Below are positions 9,782-21,770 of a stretch of 64,000 nucleotides of DNA, one piece after another (the stretch's first letter is position 1; every line of letters starts with the position of its first letter). This stretch comes from Sideroxydans sp. GTDB lineage: Bacteria; Pseudomonadota; Gammaproteobacteria; Burkholderiales; Gallionellaceae. The translations under genes and the position numbers were made by a program. The stretch is taken from assembly GCA_028707175.1 (NCBI GenBank), contig JAQTUV010000002.1, forward strand, positions 62,001 to 126,000, read 5' to 3'. Under the pieces are notes generated by a model. That model was not told where the DNA came from. It saw only the letters and a list, made by a program, of their open reading frames with translations, and ran no database searches.

Positions 9782-12700
9782 CTACACACCTTCTTGCGTC
9801 TCCACGACTGTTTCGACACTGGTAACACTACTTCTTGCCGCCACATCAACACCCAATCGTTGCTTGCGACGCAATACGTGATAGGCCAAACCCGTACCTG
9901 CGGGAATCAAGCGACCCACAATGACGTTTTCTTTCAGACCACGCAATTCGTCCTTTTTGCCCATAATCGCCGCTTCCGTCAACACACGTGTTGTCTCTTG
10001 GAAGGAAGCTGCAGAGATGAATGAGTCTGTTGATAGCGACGCCTTAGTAATACCGAGCAACATGTATTGGAATGTCGCAGGCTGCTTACCAAGGGCGATA
10101 ACGCGCTCGTTCTCTGCCAACAATTCTGCTCGTTCAACTTGCTCCTTCGGAATGAAAGTTGTATCACCTTCATCCAGAATCGCTACACGGCGCAACATCT
10201 GACGCACGATGACTTCGATGTGCTTGTCATTAATCTTCACACCTTGCAAACGATAGACGTCTTGCACTTCATCAGTCACGTAGCGCGCCAAAGCTTCGAT
10301 TCCCAACAGACGCAAGATATCGTGAGGATCTGCGGGGCCGTCAACAATCATTTCACCTTGGTTTACAACTTGACCGTCATGCACCAACACATGCTTATCT
10401 TTAGTGATCAAGAACTCATGTGCTTCACCATAAGTGTCGGTAATGACCAGACGTTGCTTACCTTTGGTTTCTTTACCAAATGATGCAGTACCGGTGACTT
10501 CCGCCAACATACCCGCATCTTTAGGCGAGCGCGCTTCGAACAATTCTGCAACACGTGGCAAACCACCGGTAATATCGCGCGTCTTGGAGCTTTCCTGAGG
10601 AATACGCGCCAATACATCACCCACACCAACTGTTTGACCATCTTCCACCGTAATAATGGAGCCCACTTGGAAGGTCACAGAGATAGCGGTCTCAGTACCT
10701 GCGATCTTGATTTCCTGGCCCTTATCATCCAACAAACGAACGAGTGGGCGCACGCCTTTACCTGCAGTCGCACGTTTTGGATCGATAACCACCAAGGTGG
10801 ATAGACCTGTGACTTCGTCGATCTGTTTAGCGACAGTAGAGCCTTCTTCGATGTTCTCGAAACGCACCTTACCGGCATATTCAGTGACGATCGGACGTGT
10901 ATGCGGATCCCAAGTAGCCAATACCACGCCAGCCTTGACGGTTGCGCCTTCACGCTCAGTCAAATTCGCGCCGTACGGCACCTTGTGACGCTCACGCTCA
11001 CGACCATGATCATCCGTAACCATGATTTCACCTGAACGAGCGACAACAACCAACTCCCCACGTGCCGTCGTAACGGTACGCATGTTCGGGCTATATTTGA
11101 TAAGACCGTTCGATTTACTTTCCACCTGACTCGCCACAACAGTACGCGATGCCGCACCACCGATGTGGAAAGTACGCATGGTCAACTGAGTACCTGGCTC
11201 ACCGATAGATTGCGCAGCGATCACACCCACTGCCTCACCCACGTTGATCAGACCACCACGACCCAAGTCACGTCCATAGCACTTAGCGCACAGACCGTAA
11301 CGTGTATCGCAAGTCAGCGGTGTGCGTACGCGCACTTCATCGATACCCAAAGATTCGATGAGTTCTACCTTATCTTCATCCAGCAAGGTGTTCGCTTCAT
11401 ACACAGTCTCGCCCGTCTCAGGATTGACCACGTCAGCCGCGATCACACGACCCAAGATACGCTCACGCAAGGCTTCGATGACCTCACCGCCTTCAACGAG
11501 TGCCTTCATTGAACGGCCCTTGTCAGTGCCGCAGTCGTCTTCAATGACCACCAAATCTTGCGTCACATCAACCAGACGACGAGTCAAATAACCCGAGTTA
11601 GCTGTCTTCAATGCCGTATCCGCCAAGCCTTTACGAGCACCGTGGGTCGAGATGAAGTATTGCAACATGTTCAGACCCTCGCGGAAGTTCGCGGTGATCG
11701 GCGTTTCAATAATGGAACCATCTGGTTTCGCCATCAAACCGCGCATACCCGACAACTGACGAATCTGTGCCGCAGAACCACGCGCGCCAGAGTCCGCCAT
11801 CATGTAGATGGAGTTGAATGACTCTTGAGTGACTTCCTTGCCTTTTTTGTCAAGCTTGATTTCGCCGGTTACACGATCAATCACTGGCTCAACGCCCAAT
11901 TGATCCATCATGGCCTTAGCAACTTGATCTCCGGTACGACCCCAGATGTCCACAACCTTGTTGTAACGTTCCCCTTGTGTCACAAGACCAGAAGTGTACT
12001 GATTGTGAATCTCATGCACTTCTTTTTCAGCGGCACCGATCAATGCATTCTTCTGTTGAGGAACCAGCATGTCGTCCACACAGATGGAGATACCCGCACG
12101 TGTCGCGTAAGCGAAACCTGTGTACATCAGCTGATCGGCCATGATGACCGTGTCGCGCAGACCGCAACGACGGAAGCTTGCGTTGATGAGGCGCGAGATC
12201 TCTTTCTTCTTGAGTGACTTGTTGACGAAGCTGAAAGGCAGATTCGCAGGCAACAGTTCGGACAAAATAGAGCGTCCCACGGTAGTCTCGTAACGCGTGA
12301 ACTTGTCTTCTTTTTCACCCGCTTCGTTGGTCACCACTTCCTTGATACGCACCAGCACCTTCGCTTGTAGATCGACGTGACCAGAACGATAAGCACGCAA
12401 CACTTCAGATACGTCAGCGAACATGGAGCCTTCGCCCAATGCCGCTTCTTTCGCACGTGTCATGTAGTACAGCCCCAACACGATATCTTGTGAAGGAACG
12501 ATGATCGGCTCACCGTTAGCAGGCGATAACACGTTGTTTGATGCGAGCATCAAAGTGCGAGCTTCCATCTGTGCTTCCAGCGACAACGGGACGTGAACAG
12601 CCATTTGGTCACCGTCGAAGTCGGCGTTAAATGCCGAGCAGACCAGCGGGTGCAATTGGATCGCCTTACCTTCGATAAGGATTGGCTCGAACGCTTGGAT

Positions 12701-13999
12701 ACCCAAACGGTGCAACGTTGGTGCGCGGTTCAACATCACAGGATGTTCGCGGATGACTTCTTCCAAGATATCCCAAACGATTGGCTCTTCTGCCTCGACC
12801 ATGCGCTTACCCGCCTTGATCGTCGTTGCCAGCCCCATCTTTTCCAAACGCTCAAAGATGAACGGCTTGAACAACTCCAGCGCCATCTTCTTAGGCAGAC
12901 CGCATTGATGCAGTTTCAGTTGTGGACCGACCACAATCACTGAACGACCAGAGTAGTCGACGCGCTTACCCAGCAAGTTCTGACGGAAACGACCGCCCTT
13001 ACCCTTGATCATGTCCGCCAATGACTTCAGTGGACGCTTGTTTGCGCCAGTCATCGCTTTGCCGCGACGACCATTGTCCAGCAACGCATCTACAGATTCC
13101 TGCAACATACGTTTTTCGTTGCGCACGATGATGTCAGGCGCCTTCAATTCCAATAGGCGACGTAGACGATTGTTACGGTTAATGACGCGGCGATACAGAT
13201 CGTTCAAATCAGAGGTCGCGAATCGGCCGCCATCCAAGGGCACCAATGGGCGCAACTCTGGTGGCAATACTGGTAATACTTCCATCACCATCCAGTCAGG
13301 TTTGATGCCAGACTGCAGGAATGCTTCCAATACTTTTAGACGCTTAGCGTATTTCTTAATCTTGGTTTCAGAGCTGGTTGCTTCCAGTTCAGCGCGAATC
13401 TTTTCAACTTCTGCAGGAACGTCCAACGCACGCAACAATGCGCGTACGCCCTCAGCACCCATTACAGCAGTAAATTCATCACCGTACTCTTCGACCTTGG
13501 CCATATAGTCGTCCTCAGACAATAGCTGAGCACGATTCAATGGCGTCATGCCTGGTTCAGTCACTACGTATGCTTCGAAATACAGCACGCGTTCGATGTC
13601 ACGCAGCGTCATATCCAGCACCATACCCAGACGGGACGGCAGAGACTTCAAGAACCATATGTGAGCGACTGGAGAGGCCAGCTCGATATGACCCATGCGC
13701 TCACGACGCACTTTAGACAGCGTAACTTCAACGCCGCACTTCTCGCAGATCACACCGCGATGTTTCAGGCGCTTGTACTTACCGCACAAGCATTCGTAGT
13801 CTTTTACTGGGCCGAAGATTTTGGCGCAGAACAAGCCATCACGCTCTGGTTTAAAAGTGCGGTAGTTAATGGTTTCTGGCTTCTTTACTTCACCATATGA
13901 CCATGAACGAATTTTTTCAGGTGAGGCCAGACCGATCTTGATCGCGTCGAACTCTTCCTTTTGCGTGACTTGCTTGAACAAATCCAATATTGATTTCAT
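9782..13999 (-). CDS. rpoC: DNA-directed RNA polymerase subunit beta'
   Basis: This 1405-residue catalytic subunit has the N-terminal zinc site at Cys70, Cys72, Cys85 and Cys88, the catalytic Mg-binding NADFDGDQ motif at about 460, and the second zinc site [13 protein letters not shown] near 815-900. The trigger loop and C-terminal regions appear complete and the length matches proteobacterial beta'. It follows rpoB after 36 bases. No insertion or break is visible. Confidence 0.99.
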   Translation of the reverse strand: MKSILDLFKQVTQKEEFDAIKIGLASPEKIRSWSYGEVKKPETINYRTFKPERDGLFCAKIFGPVKDYECLCGKYKRLKHRGVICEKCGVEVTLSKVRRERMGHIELASPVAHIWFLKSLPSRLGMVLDMTLRDIERVLYFEAYVVTEPGMTPLNRAQLLSEDDYMAKVEEYGDEFTAVMGAEGVRALLRALDVPAEVEKIRAELEATSSETKIKKYAKRLKVLEAFLQSGIKPDWMVMEVLPVLPPELRPLVPLDGGRFATSDLNDLYRRVINRNNRLRRLLELKAPDIIVRNEKRMLQESVDALLDNGRRGKAMTGANKRPLKSLADMIKGKGGRFRQNLLGKRVDYSGRSVIVVGPQLKLHQCGLPKKMALELFKPFIFERLEKMGLATTIKAGKRMVEAEEPIVWDILEEVIREHPVMLNRAPTLHRLGIQAFEPILIEGKAIQLHPLVCSAFNADFDGDQMAVHVPLSLEAQMEARTLMLASNNVLSPANGEPIIVPSQDIVLGLYYMTRAKEAALGEGSMFADVSEVLRAYRSGHVDLQAKVLVRIKEVVTNEAGEKEDKFTRYETTVGRSILSELLPANLPFSFVNKSLKKKEISRLINASFRRCGLRDTVIMADQLMYTGFAYATRAGISICVDDMLVPQQKNALIGAAEKEVHEIHNQYTSGLVTQGERYNKVVDIWGRTGDQVAKAMMDQLGVEPVIDRVTGEIKLDKKGKEVTQESFNSIYMMADSGARGSAAQIRQLSGMRGLMAKPDGSIIETPITANFREGLNMLQYFISTHGARKGLADTALKTANSGYLTRRLVDVTQDLVVIEDDCGTDKGRSMKALVEGGEVIEALRERILGRVIAADVVNPETGETVYEANTLLDEDKVELIESLGIDEVRVRTPLTCDTRYGLCAKCYGRDLGRGGLINVGEAVGVIAAQSIGEPGTQLTMRTFHIGGAASRTVVASQVESKSNGLIKYSPNMRTVTTARGELVVVARSGEIMVTDDHGRERERHKVPYGANLTEREGATVKAGVVLATWDPHTRPIVTEYAGKVRFENIEEGSTVAKQIDEVTGLSTLVVIDPKRATAGKGVRPLVRLLDDKGQEIKIAGTETAISVTFQVGSIITVEDGQTVGVGDVLARIPQESSKTRDITGGLPRVAELFEARSPKDAGMLAEVTGTASFGKETKGKQRLVITDTYGEAHEFLITKDKHVLVHDGQVVNQGEMIVDGPADPHDILRLLGIEALARYVTDEVQDVYRLQGVKINDKHIEVIVRQMLRRVAILDEGDTTFIPKEQVERAELLAENERVIALGKQPATFQYMLLGITKASLSTDSFISAASFQETTRVLTEAAIMGKKDELRGLKENVIVGRLIPAGTGLAYHVLRRKQRLGVDVAARSSVTSVETVVETQEGV

Positions 14000-14035
14000 G
14001 TACTAGCTCCTTGTTTAGCTTTGTGCGCAGCAGTC

Positions 14036-17000
14036 TTAGTGACGCTCCAGATCGATGTCGATACCCAGAGAACGGATTTCCTTGGTCAACACGTTGAAGG
14101 ACTCAGGCATACCTGCGTCAATCTTGTGATCGCCCTTGACGATGTTCTCGTACACCTTGGTACGACCATTCACGTCATCGGACTTCACAGTCAACATCTC
14201 TTGCAAGATGTAAGCGGCACCGTAAGCCTCCAATGCCCAAACTTCCATCTCACCGAAGCGCTGACCACCGAACTGAGCCTTACCACCCAACGGTTGTTGT
14301 GTGACCAAGCTGTATGGACCTGTCGAACGTGCGTGCATCTTGTCATCAACCAAGTGGTGCAGTTTCAGCACGTGCATGTAGCCGATGGTGACCTTACGAT
14401 CAAAGGCGTCGCCTGTGCGTCCGTCATACAGCTGGATCTGACCAGAAGTTGGCAAGTCAGCCAATTCCAACAACTCCTTGATCTCTTCTTCGCTTGCGCC
14501 GTCGAATACCGGTGTCGCGAATGGAACACCTGCACGCAGGTTACGGCTCATCTCGATCACTTCTTCATCCGTGAATGTGGCGATCTCTTCAGCTTGCTCG
14601 CCCTTGTAGATCTTGCCCAAGAACTTGCGTACGTCAGCGACCTTAGCTTGGTCTTCCAACATTTTAGCGATCTTCTTGCCCAGACCTTTGGCTGCCCAAC
14701 CCAAGTGTACTTCCAACACCTGACCGATGTTCATACGTGACGGAACGCCCAATGGGTTCAGCACGATGTCCACGGGTGAGCCATCCGCCATGTGCGGCAT
14801 GTCTTCCACTGGAACGATGCGTGAGACCACACCTTTGTTACCGTGACGACCAGCCATCTTGTCACCAGGTTGTAGACGACGTTTCACCGCCACATATACT
14901 TTGACCATCTTCTGCACGCCGGCTTGCAACTCGTCGCCTTGTGTCAGCTTCTTCTTCTTCAGCTCGAATGCCGCGTCGAAATCGACTCGTTTTTGTGCCA
15001 AACCTTCTTTGATCTGCTCCATCTGTGCCGCGACTTCGTCGTCAGCCACACGGATGTCAAACCATTGATGATGTTCAACACTATGCAGATATTCCTTGTT
15101 CAACTTGGTGCCTTTGGCCAGCTTCTTAGGACCACCGTTAGCGACCTTGTTGTGCAACATCTTTTCCAAACGAGAGAATGCATCCAATTCGACGATACGC
15201 ATCTGGTCTGCCAAGTCCTTCTTGTAGCGGGCCAATTCGTCATCAATAATTTGCTGCGCACGCTTGTCGCGTTGCAGACCCTCGCGAGTGAATACTTGCA
15301 CATCAATGACCGTACCTGAGATACCAGCCTTCACGCGCAAAGAGGTGTCCTTAACATCGGAAGCCTTTTCGCCGAAAATCGCACGCAACAATTTCTCTTC
15401 TGGTGTCAGTTGAGTCTCGCCCTTAGGCGTGACCTTACCAACCAACACGTCGCCCACACCAACTTCCGCGCCGATGTGTACGATGCCGCACTCGTCCAGA
15501 CGTGCCATTTGGCCTTCGGACAAATTAGGGATGTCGCGTGTAATTTCTTCAGTACCCAACTTGGTGTCACGTGCCATCACGGTCAACTCTTCGATATGAA
15601 TCGAAGTGAAACGGTCTTCTGCAACGACGCGTTCGGAGATCATGATCGAGTCTTCGAAGTTGTAACCATTCCATGGCATGAACGCGATCATCATGTTCTG
15701 CCCCAGCGCCAATTCGCCCATGTCAGTCGACGCGCCGTCAGCCACTACGTCACCGCGAGCGATCACGTCACCGATACGCACCAACGGACGTTGGTTGATA
15801 TTGGTGTTCTGGTTGGAACGTGTGTATTTGGTCAGATTGTAGATGTCTACACCGACTTCACCTGCCACTGTCTCGTCGTCGTTCACACGCACCACAATAC
15901 GGGCGGAATCGACGTAATCAACACGCCCACCGCGCCATGCTTGCACTGCAGTACCTGAGTCGACCGCAACAGTACGCTCGATGCCAGTACCTACTAGCGG
16001 CTTTTCAGCACGCAATACAGGCACTGCTTGACGTGACATGTTGGCACCCATCAACGCACGGTTCGCGTCATCGTGTTCCAAGAATGGGATCAATGAAGCA
16101 GCGACAGACACAACCTGCGCAGGCGCCACGTCCATGTACTCAATGTTTTCTGGCTCAGCTAACACGAACTCGTTGTGTTGACGTGCAGAAACGATATCGT
16201 TCGTAAAGTGGCCCTTTTTATCCAATTCAGCATTCGCCTGAGCAATCGTGAATTTACCTTCCTCAATTGCAGACAGGTAGCTCACGTCGTCAGTCGCACG
16301 GCTCTTAGCCACTTTACGGTACGGAGTCTCAATGAAACCGTATTCGTTTGTACGTGCGTATAGCGCCAAGGAGTTGATCAGACCGATGTTCGGACCTTCA
16401 GGTGTTTCAATAGGACAAACACGACCGTAGTGAGTCGGATGAACGTCGCGCACCTCGAAGCCCGCGCGTTCGCGAGTCAGACCGCCTGGGCCCAGTGCGG
16501 AGATACGACGCTTGTGCGTCACTTCTGCCAACGGATTGGTTTGGTCCATAAATTGCGACAGTTGAGAAGAACCGAAGAACTCCTTCACTGCAGCTGAGAT
16601 AGGCTTGGCATTGATTAGATCGTGCGGCATCAAATTGTCTGCTTCGGCTTGACCCAAGCGCTCTTTAACTGCGCGCTCTACACGTGCCAGACCTACGCGA
16701 AATTGGTTCTCTGCCAACTCGCCCACCGCACGCACACGGCGGTTACCCAAGTGGTCGATGTCGTCGATCTCGCCACGACCATTGCGCAGCTCGACCAAAA
16801 TCTTGACAACCTCAACGATGTCTTCATAAGACAGCGTTACTGCACCGGTCAGCTCTGGACGACCGATACGACGGTTGAACTTCATACGACCAACGCTAGA
16901 CAAGTCATAACGCTCTTCATTGAAGAACAAACCACCAAACAAGGCTTCTACTGCATCTTCAGTTGGAGGCTCACCAGGACGCATCATGCGATAAATAGCC

Positions 17001-18103
17001 ACGCGTGCTGTCCATTGATCCGTAGTCTCATCAGTACGCAATGTTTGTGAGATAAACGCGCCTTGATCCAACTCATTTGTGTACAACGTATTAATTTTTG
17101 TGACGCCCGCGACTTGTAATTGAGCCAACAGAGTCTCTGTAAGCTCATCATTCGCATTGGCAATAACTTCGCCACTGTCTTTATCCACGATATTCTGTGC
17201 TAAAACGCGACCTACCAAGAAATCTTCGGCAACAGTCAACTTATCCAAACCCGCTTCTTGCATTTCACGGATGTGGCGCACTGTGATGCGCTTGTCTTTA
17301 GCAACGATGAGCTTGCCCTTCGCTTCGATATCGAAGCGTGCGATCTCGCCGCGCAGGCGCTCTGCGACCACTTCGAATTGGATACCTTTTTTACCAAAAT
17401 GGAAGGTGTCGAATTGGAAGAACATCGCCAAGATCTGCTCAGGCGTGTAACCCAAAGACTTCAACAGGATGGTAACTGGCAACTTACGGCGACGGTCGAT
17501 ACGGAAATAGACGAAGTCTTTCGCGTCGAACTCGAAATCCAACCAAGAGCCACGGTAAGGAATGACTCGAGCGGAGAACAACAACTTACCGGAAGCATGA
17601 GTCTTGCCGCGGTCATGCTCAAAGAACACACCAGGAGAACGGTGCAGCTGTGACACGATGACACGCTCAGTACCGTTAATCACAAAAGAACCTGTGTTGG
17701 TCATCAATGGGATTTCGCCCATATAGACTTCTTGCTCTTTCACTTCCTTAACTGTTGGCTTGGAAGCTTCTTTATCCAAAATAGTCAAACGTACGCGAGC
17801 ACGCAAAGGAGAAGCGTAGGTTAGGCCACGTTGCTGACATTCACGAACATCAAACGCTGGCAGACCAAGTTGATAGCTGACAAAATCTAGACGCGCGAAT
17901 TTGTTATGACTCTCAATCGGAAAAATAGAATTAAAGGCAGCCTGCAATCCCTCATTCTTACGTTGCTCAGGCGCATTCCAAGCTTGCAAAAATGCGCTAT
18001 ATGATTCCAACTGCGTAGACAGCAAGAATGGTACGGGTAGCGCACCTTTACGTTTTGCAAAACTTTTGCGAATACGTTTTTTTTCGGTGAAAGAATAACT
18101 CAT
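14036..18103 (-). CDS. rpoB: DNA-directed RNA polymerase subunit beta
   Basis: This 1355-residue subunit has the rifampicin-region stretch [20 protein letters not shown] with wild-type Gln, Asp, His and Ser, so it should be rifampicin sensitive. The conserved [11 protein letters not shown] segment follows. The reading frame extends 12 codons further upstream. The start at 18103 is chosen because it gives the family N-terminus [15 protein letters not shown] and is preceded by GGAG. It follows rplL after a 249-base gap that contains an attenuator-like hairpin. Confidence 0.98.
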   Translation of the reverse strand: MSYSFTEKKRIRKSFAKRKGALPVPFLLSTQLESYSAFLQAWNAPEQRKNEGLQAAFNSIFPIESHNKFARLDFVSYQLGLPAFDVRECQQRGLTYASPLRARVRLTILDKEASKPTVKEVKEQEVYMGEIPLMTNTGSFVINGTERVIVSQLHRSPGVFFEHDRGKTHASGKLLFSARVIPYRGSWLDFEFDAKDFVYFRIDRRRKLPVTILLKSLGYTPEQILAMFFQFDTFHFGKKGIQFEVVAERLRGEIARFDIEAKGKLIVAKDKRITVRHIREMQEAGLDKLTVAEDFLVGRVLAQNIVDKDSGEVIANANDELTETLLAQLQVAGVTKINTLYTNELDQGAFISQTLRTDETTDQWTARVAIYRMMRPGEPPTEDAVEALFGGLFFNEERYDLSSVGRMKFNRRIGRPELTGAVTLSYEDIVEVVKILVELRNGRGEIDDIDHLGNRRVRAVGELAENQFRVGLARVERAVKERLGQAEADNLMPHDLINAKPISAAVKEFFGSSQLSQFMDQTNPLAEVTHKRRISALGPGGLTRERAGFEVRDVHPTHYGRVCPIETPEGPNIGLINSLALYARTNEYGFIETPYRKVAKSRATDDVSYLSAIEEGKFTIAQANAELDKKGHFTNDIVSARQHNEFVLAEPENIEYMDVAPAQVVSVAASLIPFLEHDDANRALMGANMSRQAVPVLRAEKPLVGTGIERTVAVDSGTAVQAWRGGRVDYVDSARIVVRVNDDETVAGEVGVDIYNLTKYTRSNQNTNINQRPLVRIGDVIARGDVVADGASTDMGELALGQNMMIAFMPWNGYNFEDSIMISERVVAEDRFTSIHIEELTVMARDTKLGTEEITRDIPNLSEGQMARLDECGIVHIGAEVGVGDVLVGKVTPKGETQLTPEEKLLRAIFGEKASDVKDTSLRVKAGISGTVIDVQVFTREGLQRDKRAQQIIDDELARYKKDLADQMRIVELDAFSRLEKMLHNKVANGGPKKLAKGTKLNKEYLHSVEHHQWFDIRVADDEVAAQMEQIKEGLAQKRVDFDAAFELKKKKLTQGDELQAGVQKMVKVYVAVKRRLQPGDKMAGRHGNKGVVSRIVPVEDMPHMADGSPVDIVLNPLGVPSRMNIGQVLEVHLGWAAKGLGKKIAKMLEDQAKVADVRKFLGKIYKGEQAEEIATFTDEEVIEMSRNLRAGVPFATPVFDGASEEEIKELLELADLPTSGQIQLYDGRTGDAFDRKVTIGYMHVLKLHHLVDDKMHARSTGPYSLVTQQPLGGKAQFGGQRFGEMEVWALEAYGAAYILQEMLTVKSDDVNGRTKVYENIVKGDHKIDAGMPESFNVLTKEIRSLGIDIDLERH

Positions 18104-18308
18104 AAAATCTCCACGACAGTTGGAAAACAAACTTTGCACACCTCATCTTTGACAATGAGATCCTGCATATATCTTTAAACAAAGTGAGCGAAACTACATC
18201 TCGCCACAATCAAACGACAAGGGGTAATGAACAGGCAAAATACTCACTAACCTTTGATTTCTGATTCAATCTAATGCTTCAAATCCAGATTCAATTCCAG
18301 AAGCGGCA

Positions 18309-18337
18309 AAAGGCTGACGGGTAACCCGTCAGCCTTT
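18309..18337 (-). terminator. rplL-rpoB intergenic hairpin (attenuator)
   Basis: A perfect 13-bp stem (AAAGGCTGACGGG and its complement) with a 3-base loop lies 16 bases after the rplL stop. On the minus strand it is followed by only a short T run (CCTTTTGCC). Its position matches the enterobacterial rplL-rpoB attenuator, which lets only part of the transcripts continue into rpoBC, giving more L7/L12 than polymerase. The stem is seen; the attenuation is inferred. Confidence 0.75.
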
Positions 18338-18352
18338 CACACAACGAACTGC

Positions 18353-18730
18353 TTACTTAACTTCAGCAGTTGCGCCAGCTTCGATCAGTTGCTTAGCGAT
18401 TGCATCAGCATCAGCCTTGCTTACGCCTTCCTTAACATTCTTCGGTGCGCCATCTACCAAGTCCTTAGCTTCTTTCAAGCCCAGACCTGTGATTGCACGA
18501 ACAACCTTAATTACGTTAACTTTAGACTCACCAGCAGACTTCAGAATAACTGTGAATTCAGATTGCTCAGCGGCGGCAGCAGCACCACCAGCAGCGCCAC
18601 CAGCAGCAGGCGCAGACATTGCGGCTGCAGATACGCCGAATTTTTCTTCGATTGCTTTTACCAGTTCGTTAAGTTCCAACACAGACATGCTGTCCACTGC
18701 GGCCAAAAATGCGTCTTTATCAAATGCCAT
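18353..18730 (-). CDS. rplL: 50S ribosomal protein L7/L12
   Basis: This 125-residue protein has the N-terminal dimerisation helices, a flexible Ala/Gly hinge (about 38-55), and the C-terminal factor-binding domain with [20 protein letters not shown]7/L12 forms the multi-copy stalk that recruits EF-Tu, EF-G, IF2 and RF3. It follows rplJ after 33 bases, as in the standard rplJL operon. Confidence 0.98.
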   Translation of the reverse strand: MAFDKDAFLAAVDSMSVLELNELVKAIEEKFGVSAAAMSAPAAGGAAGGAAAAAEQSEFTVILKSAGESKVNVIKVVRAITGLGLKEAKDLVDGAPKNVKEGVSKADADAIAKQLIEAGATAEVK

Positions 18731-18763
18731 TTTATTTTTCCTGAATTAAATGTTCGTAATAGA

Positions 18764-19264
18764 TTAAGCAGCGGTTGCAGCGGCTTGTTTTTCAGACACA
18801 GCTGCGAGTACGCGAGCCAAGCCAGAAACAGGCGATTGCAACAGACCACACAATTGAGCGAGCAATACTTCCTTAGAAGGTACAGTCGCCAGAGCAGAAA
18901 CACCCGCAACATCCAATACCTTACCGTTGTAAGCACCCGCTTTAATCACCAGCTTATCGTTCGTTTTAGCGAAGTCATAAACCACTTTCGCTGCAGCGAC
19001 AGCATCAACACTGATTCCGTATACCAACGGACCCACCATCTTATCTGCCAATCCTTCGAACGGAGTACCTTGCACCGCACGACGTGCCAGTGTGTTTTTC
19101 AACACACGAACATAAACACCAGATTTACGCGCATTCGCACGCAAAGTAGTGATATCGGCAACGGCGATGCCGCGATACTCAGCCAATACGATAGTCTGAG
19201 CCTGTGCGACTTGCGCACTGACTTCAGCGACGACCGCTTGCTTTTCTTGCAGATTTAGACCCAA
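18764..19264 (-). CDS. rplJ: 50S ribosomal protein L10 (TTG start)
   Basis: This 166-residue protein has the family N-terminus [15 protein letters not shown] and the L7/L12-binding C-terminal helix ending in an Ala-rich tail. The only start that fits the family is a TTG at 19262-19264, preceded by GGAG at about 7 bases; a nearby ATG is in another frame. L10 anchors the L7/L12 stalk to 23S rRNA. In E. coli the L10-L12 complex represses translation through the rplJ leader, so a weak start codon would suit a tightly controlled gene. Confidence 0.95.
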   Translation of the reverse strand: MGLNLQEKQAVVAEVSAQVAQAQTIVLAEYRGIAVADITTLRANARKSGVYVRVLKNTLARRAVQGTPFEGLADKMVGPLVYGISVDAVAAAKVVYDFAKTNDKLVIKAGAYNGKVLDVAGVSALATVPSKEVLLAQLCGLLQSPVSGLARVLAAVSEKQAAATAA

Positions 19265-19477
19265 AGTCTTTCTCCATTTTGATTAAGAAGTATCAAACCG
19301 TAGTTGAATACCTCAATTAACGACCGCGTCCTCAAGACAGGAATACAAACCTGCTCGCGGGCACACCATCTACGTGGGCCGACTAAACTACCGTCAATTA
19401 AATCTTTGGCTAACTACACCATCGACACCTACGGTCTTTGATAATCTGCCAATACCGCCAGCAGTCAAAGAACAAAT
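19265..19477 (-). promoter_or_regulatory. rplJ leader region
   Basis: This is a 213-base untranslated stretch between the rplA terminator hairpin and rplJ. The position and size fit the structured rplJ leader that L10-(L12)4 binds in E. coli. I did not fold it or identify the kink-turn, so this is a positional inference only. Confidence 0.4.
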
Positions 19478-19502
19478 GGCGACGAAGATAATCTTCGTCG
19501 CC
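19478..19502 (-). terminator. Hairpin after rplA
   Basis: A perfect inverted repeat, GGCGACGAAGAT facing ATCTTCGTCGCC with one central base, begins 13 bases after the rplA stop. There is no clean T run on the minus strand after it, so it may act as an mRNA end stabiliser or a leaky terminator between the L11 and L10 operons. Confidence 0.55.
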
Positions 19503-19514
19503 AAATTCAAAAAA

Positions 19515-20207
19515 TTACGCTACCAAACTAGACTGTTCGACGCGAATACCAACACCCATCGTGCTAGAAATCGCCACTTTCTTAAGGTAAACACCTTTAG
19601 AAGTAGCTGGCTTTGCTTTTTGCAATGCATCGATCAGAGCCAATAAGTTTTCACGCAATGCTTCAGGCGCGAAGGATGCGCGACCGATTGTGCACTGAAT
19701 GATACCGTTCTTGTCTGTACGGTATTGAACTTGACCTGCCTTAGCATTTTTCACTGCACCAGCCACATCAGCAGTGACCGTGCCAACCTTCGGGTTAGGC
19801 ATCAAACCGCGTGGACCGAGGATCTGACCCAATTGACCAACGATACGCATTGCGTCAGGAGATGCAATCACAACGTCGAAATCCATCTTGCCCGCTTTGA
19901 TTGTTTCAGCCAGATCGTCAAAACCAACGATGTCTGCACCAGCTGCTTTAGCCTCTTCAGCCTTAGCACCCTGCGCAAAAACCGCTACGCGCATTGTTTT
20001 GCCAGTACCTTTAGGCAAAACCACTGCACCACGAACCAATTGGTCAGACTTCTTAGCATCAATGCCCAGATTGACAGCGACATCAATGGATTCATCGAAC
20101 TTTGCTTTAGCTGTTTCTTTAACCAGCTTCAATGCCTCATCAACTGCATAGAGCTTGTTACGATCAACCTTAGCAGCCAGTGCCTTATAACGCTTTGAGA
20201 GTGCCAT
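19515..20207 (-). CDS. rplA: 50S ribosomal protein L1
   Basis: This 230-residue protein starts [20 protein letters not shown]; the frame is open 17 codons further but the family start and the position just after the rplK stop support 20207. It contains [15 protein letters not shown] near residue 125, the L1 signature. L1 forms the mobile stalk that handles E-site tRNA. In E. coli it represses the L11 operon by binding the rplK leader. Confidence 0.96.
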   Translation of the reverse strand: MALSKRYKALAAKVDRNKLYAVDEALKLVKETAKAKFDESIDVAVNLGIDAKKSDQLVRGAVVLPKGTGKTMRVAVFAQGAKAEEAKAAGADIVGFDDLAETIKAGKMDFDVVIASPDAMRIVGQLGQILGPRGLMPNPKVGTVTADVAGAVKNAKAGQVQYRTDKNGIIQCTIGRASFAPEALRENLLALIDALQKAKPATSKGVYLKKVAISSTMGVGIRVEQSSLVA

Positions 20208-20208
20208 A

Positions 20209-20643
20209 TTATTTAACCCCTTCAACTGTGATGCCCATGCTGCGCGCGCTACCAGCAATGGTGCGTACAGCCGCGTCCAAATCAGCCGCTGTCAGGTCAG
20301 GTTGTTTTGCTTTAGCGATATCTTCAGCTTGCTGACGTGTCAACTTACCAACTTTGTCAGTATGTGGCGTCTTGCTACCCTTTTGAATGCCCGCAGCCTT
20401 CTTGATCAGAATCGTCGCTGGAGGAGTCTTCATCACAAATGTGAAGCTCTTATCAGCAAATGCTGTGATTACCACTGGAATTGGCAGACCTGGCTCAACG
20501 CCTTGTGTCTGGGCGTTAAACGCCTTACAGAATTCCATGATATTCAAACCGCGTTGACCCAGTGCTGGGCCGATAGGAGGACTTGGATTTGCTTTGCCCG
20601 CAGGCACTTGCAGCTTAATAAAGCCGATGATTTTCTTTGCCAC
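20209..20643 (-). CDS. rplK: 50S ribosomal protein L11 (GTG start)
   Basis: This 144-residue protein starts at a GTG preceded by AAGGAG and reads [32 protein letters not shown] by position 32 (shown here as the L11 signature; the proline-rich loop binds thiostrepton-type drugs). The C-terminal domain binds the GTPase-associated 23S rRNA. L11 is also needed for RelA activation. It is coupled to rplA with one base between stop and start. Confidence 0.97.
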   Translation of the reverse strand: MAKKIIGFIKLQVPAGKANPSPPIGPALGQRGLNIMEFCKAFNAQTQGVEPGLPIPVVITAFADKSFTFVMKTPPATILIKKAAGIQKGSKTPHTDKVGKLTRQQAEDIAKAKQPDLTAADLDAAVRTIAGSARSMGITVEGVK

Positions 20644-20731
20644 TTTGCTACTCCTTGTTGTGGGTTAAACACATATCGCAAATAGCGATACGCTCCCCGT
20701 TACTTAATGCCGGAAAATCCGGCGCTCAACA

Positions 20732-21265
20732 TCAGGCTTTTTCAACTTGCCCGAAATTCAGTTCCACAGGTGTGGATCGACCAAAGATGGTGACCGACAC
20801 GCGCAGCTTGCTCTTATCGTAATTGACATCTTCCACCATACCATTGAAGTCAGTGAACGGACCTTCTTTGACACGAACAGCCTCACCCACTTCGAATAGG
20901 ATTTTAGGACGGGGCTTCTCAACTCCCGCTTGCATTTGCTGCATGATGGTATCAACTTCTTTTTGACTGATTGGAGACGGCTTCATAGCAGAACCGCCCA
21001 AGAAACCAGTAACTTTTGGTGTATTTTTCACCAAATGCCAAGTTTCATCGGTCATCTCCATCTCAACCAACAAATATCCAGGAAAGAACTTCCGCTCACT
21101 GATAGTCTTTTGACCACTTTTGAGCTCAACCACTTCTTCCACAGGCACAAGAATCTGACCAAACAGATCCTGCACCCCGGTACGCTCTATACGCTCCAGC
21201 AAAGCGCGCTGTACGCTCTTTTCGAACTGCGAGTACGTATGCACCACATACCAACGCTTGGCCAT
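20732..21265 (-). CDS. nusG: Transcription termination/antitermination factor NusG
   Basis: This 177-residue protein begins [18 protein letters not shown] and has the NGN domain (about 1-120) and a C-terminal KOW domain with [17 protein letters not shown] at about 125-141. NusG couples RNA polymerase to Rho or to S10 of the leading ribosome. The ATG at 21265 overlaps the secE stop (TGATG). A small hairpin (GCCGG / CCGGC, 20710-20724) lies after the gene and before rplK. Confidence 0.98.
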   Translation of the reverse strand: MAKRWYVVHTYSQFEKSVQRALLERIERTGVQDLFGQILVPVEEVVELKSGQKTISERKFFPGYLLVEMEMTDETWHLVKNTPKVTGFLGGSAMKPSPISQKEVDTIMQQMQAGVEKPRPKILFEVGEAVRVKEGPFTDFNGMVEDVNYDKSKLRVSVTIFGRSTPVELNFGQVEKA

Positions 21266-21612
21266 CAATCCCCCCGCCCCATCAATAGATTCACTACCGC
21301 CATCAGACTCGCGTCAACAGCCCACAAGAAAAGGGACATTACAACAGCAAACAAAATCACTACACCAGTAGTTTGAACCGTCTCCCTACGAGTTGGCCAC
21401 ACCACACGCTTAGATTCAGCCACAGAGTCTTTGGCAAAGCTAAAAAACTGCTTCCCAAGTGCACTAGTCCAAAACACACCAGCAGCCGCCAACACACCGA
21501 GCAAGACAGCTAGCACGCGCAATACAGCGGCGCTATCACCCAATGCGTAATATCCAATCACTCCTGCCACAACAAGGAGCAGCGCAACCAGTATTTTGAT
21601 TTTGTCAGCCAT
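21265..21612 (-). CDS. secE: Preprotein translocase subunit SecE
   Basis: This 115-residue membrane protein has two hydrophobic segments near the N-terminus (about 5-25 and 30-50), a SecE domain with [23 protein letters not shown], and a third hydrophobic segment at about 80-105. This three-segment form is the long proteobacterial type. SecE clamps SecY in the translocon. It overlaps nusG and lies just downstream of tRNA-Trp. Confidence 0.96.
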   Translation of the reverse strand: MADKIKILVALLLVVAGVIGYYALGDSAAVLRVLAVLLGVLAAAGVFWTSALGKQFFSFAKDSVAESKRVVWPTRRETVQTTGVVILFAVVMSLFLWAVDASLMAVVNLLMGRGD

Positions 21613-21635
21613 TTACATCCGTTCTACTTTTTAAC

Positions 21636-21711
21636 TGGCAGGCCAGGAGGGTTTCGAACCCCCAACCCTCGGTTTTGGAGACCGATACTCTACCAATTGA
21701 GCTACTGGCCT
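21636..21711 (-). tRNA. tRNA-Trp (anticodon CCA)
   Basis: A full cloverleaf is readable: acceptor AGGCCAG pairs with CTGGCCT, the anticodon loop is CTCCAAA, the T arm has GGTTCGAAACC, and a 3' CCA is encoded after discriminator G. It lies between tuf copy 2 and secE, the standard place for trpT in this group. Confidence 0.97.
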
Positions 21712-21770
21712 ATTAACTTCTATAAACAACAACGGCGGGGCGAATTTCGCCCCGCCAGAATCGCTACTAC

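Noticed and set aside
14021-14740. 239-codon plus-strand frame opposite the end of rpoB
   Set aside because: Antisense shadow of a highly conserved gene; sequence has no family resemblance and no start signal.
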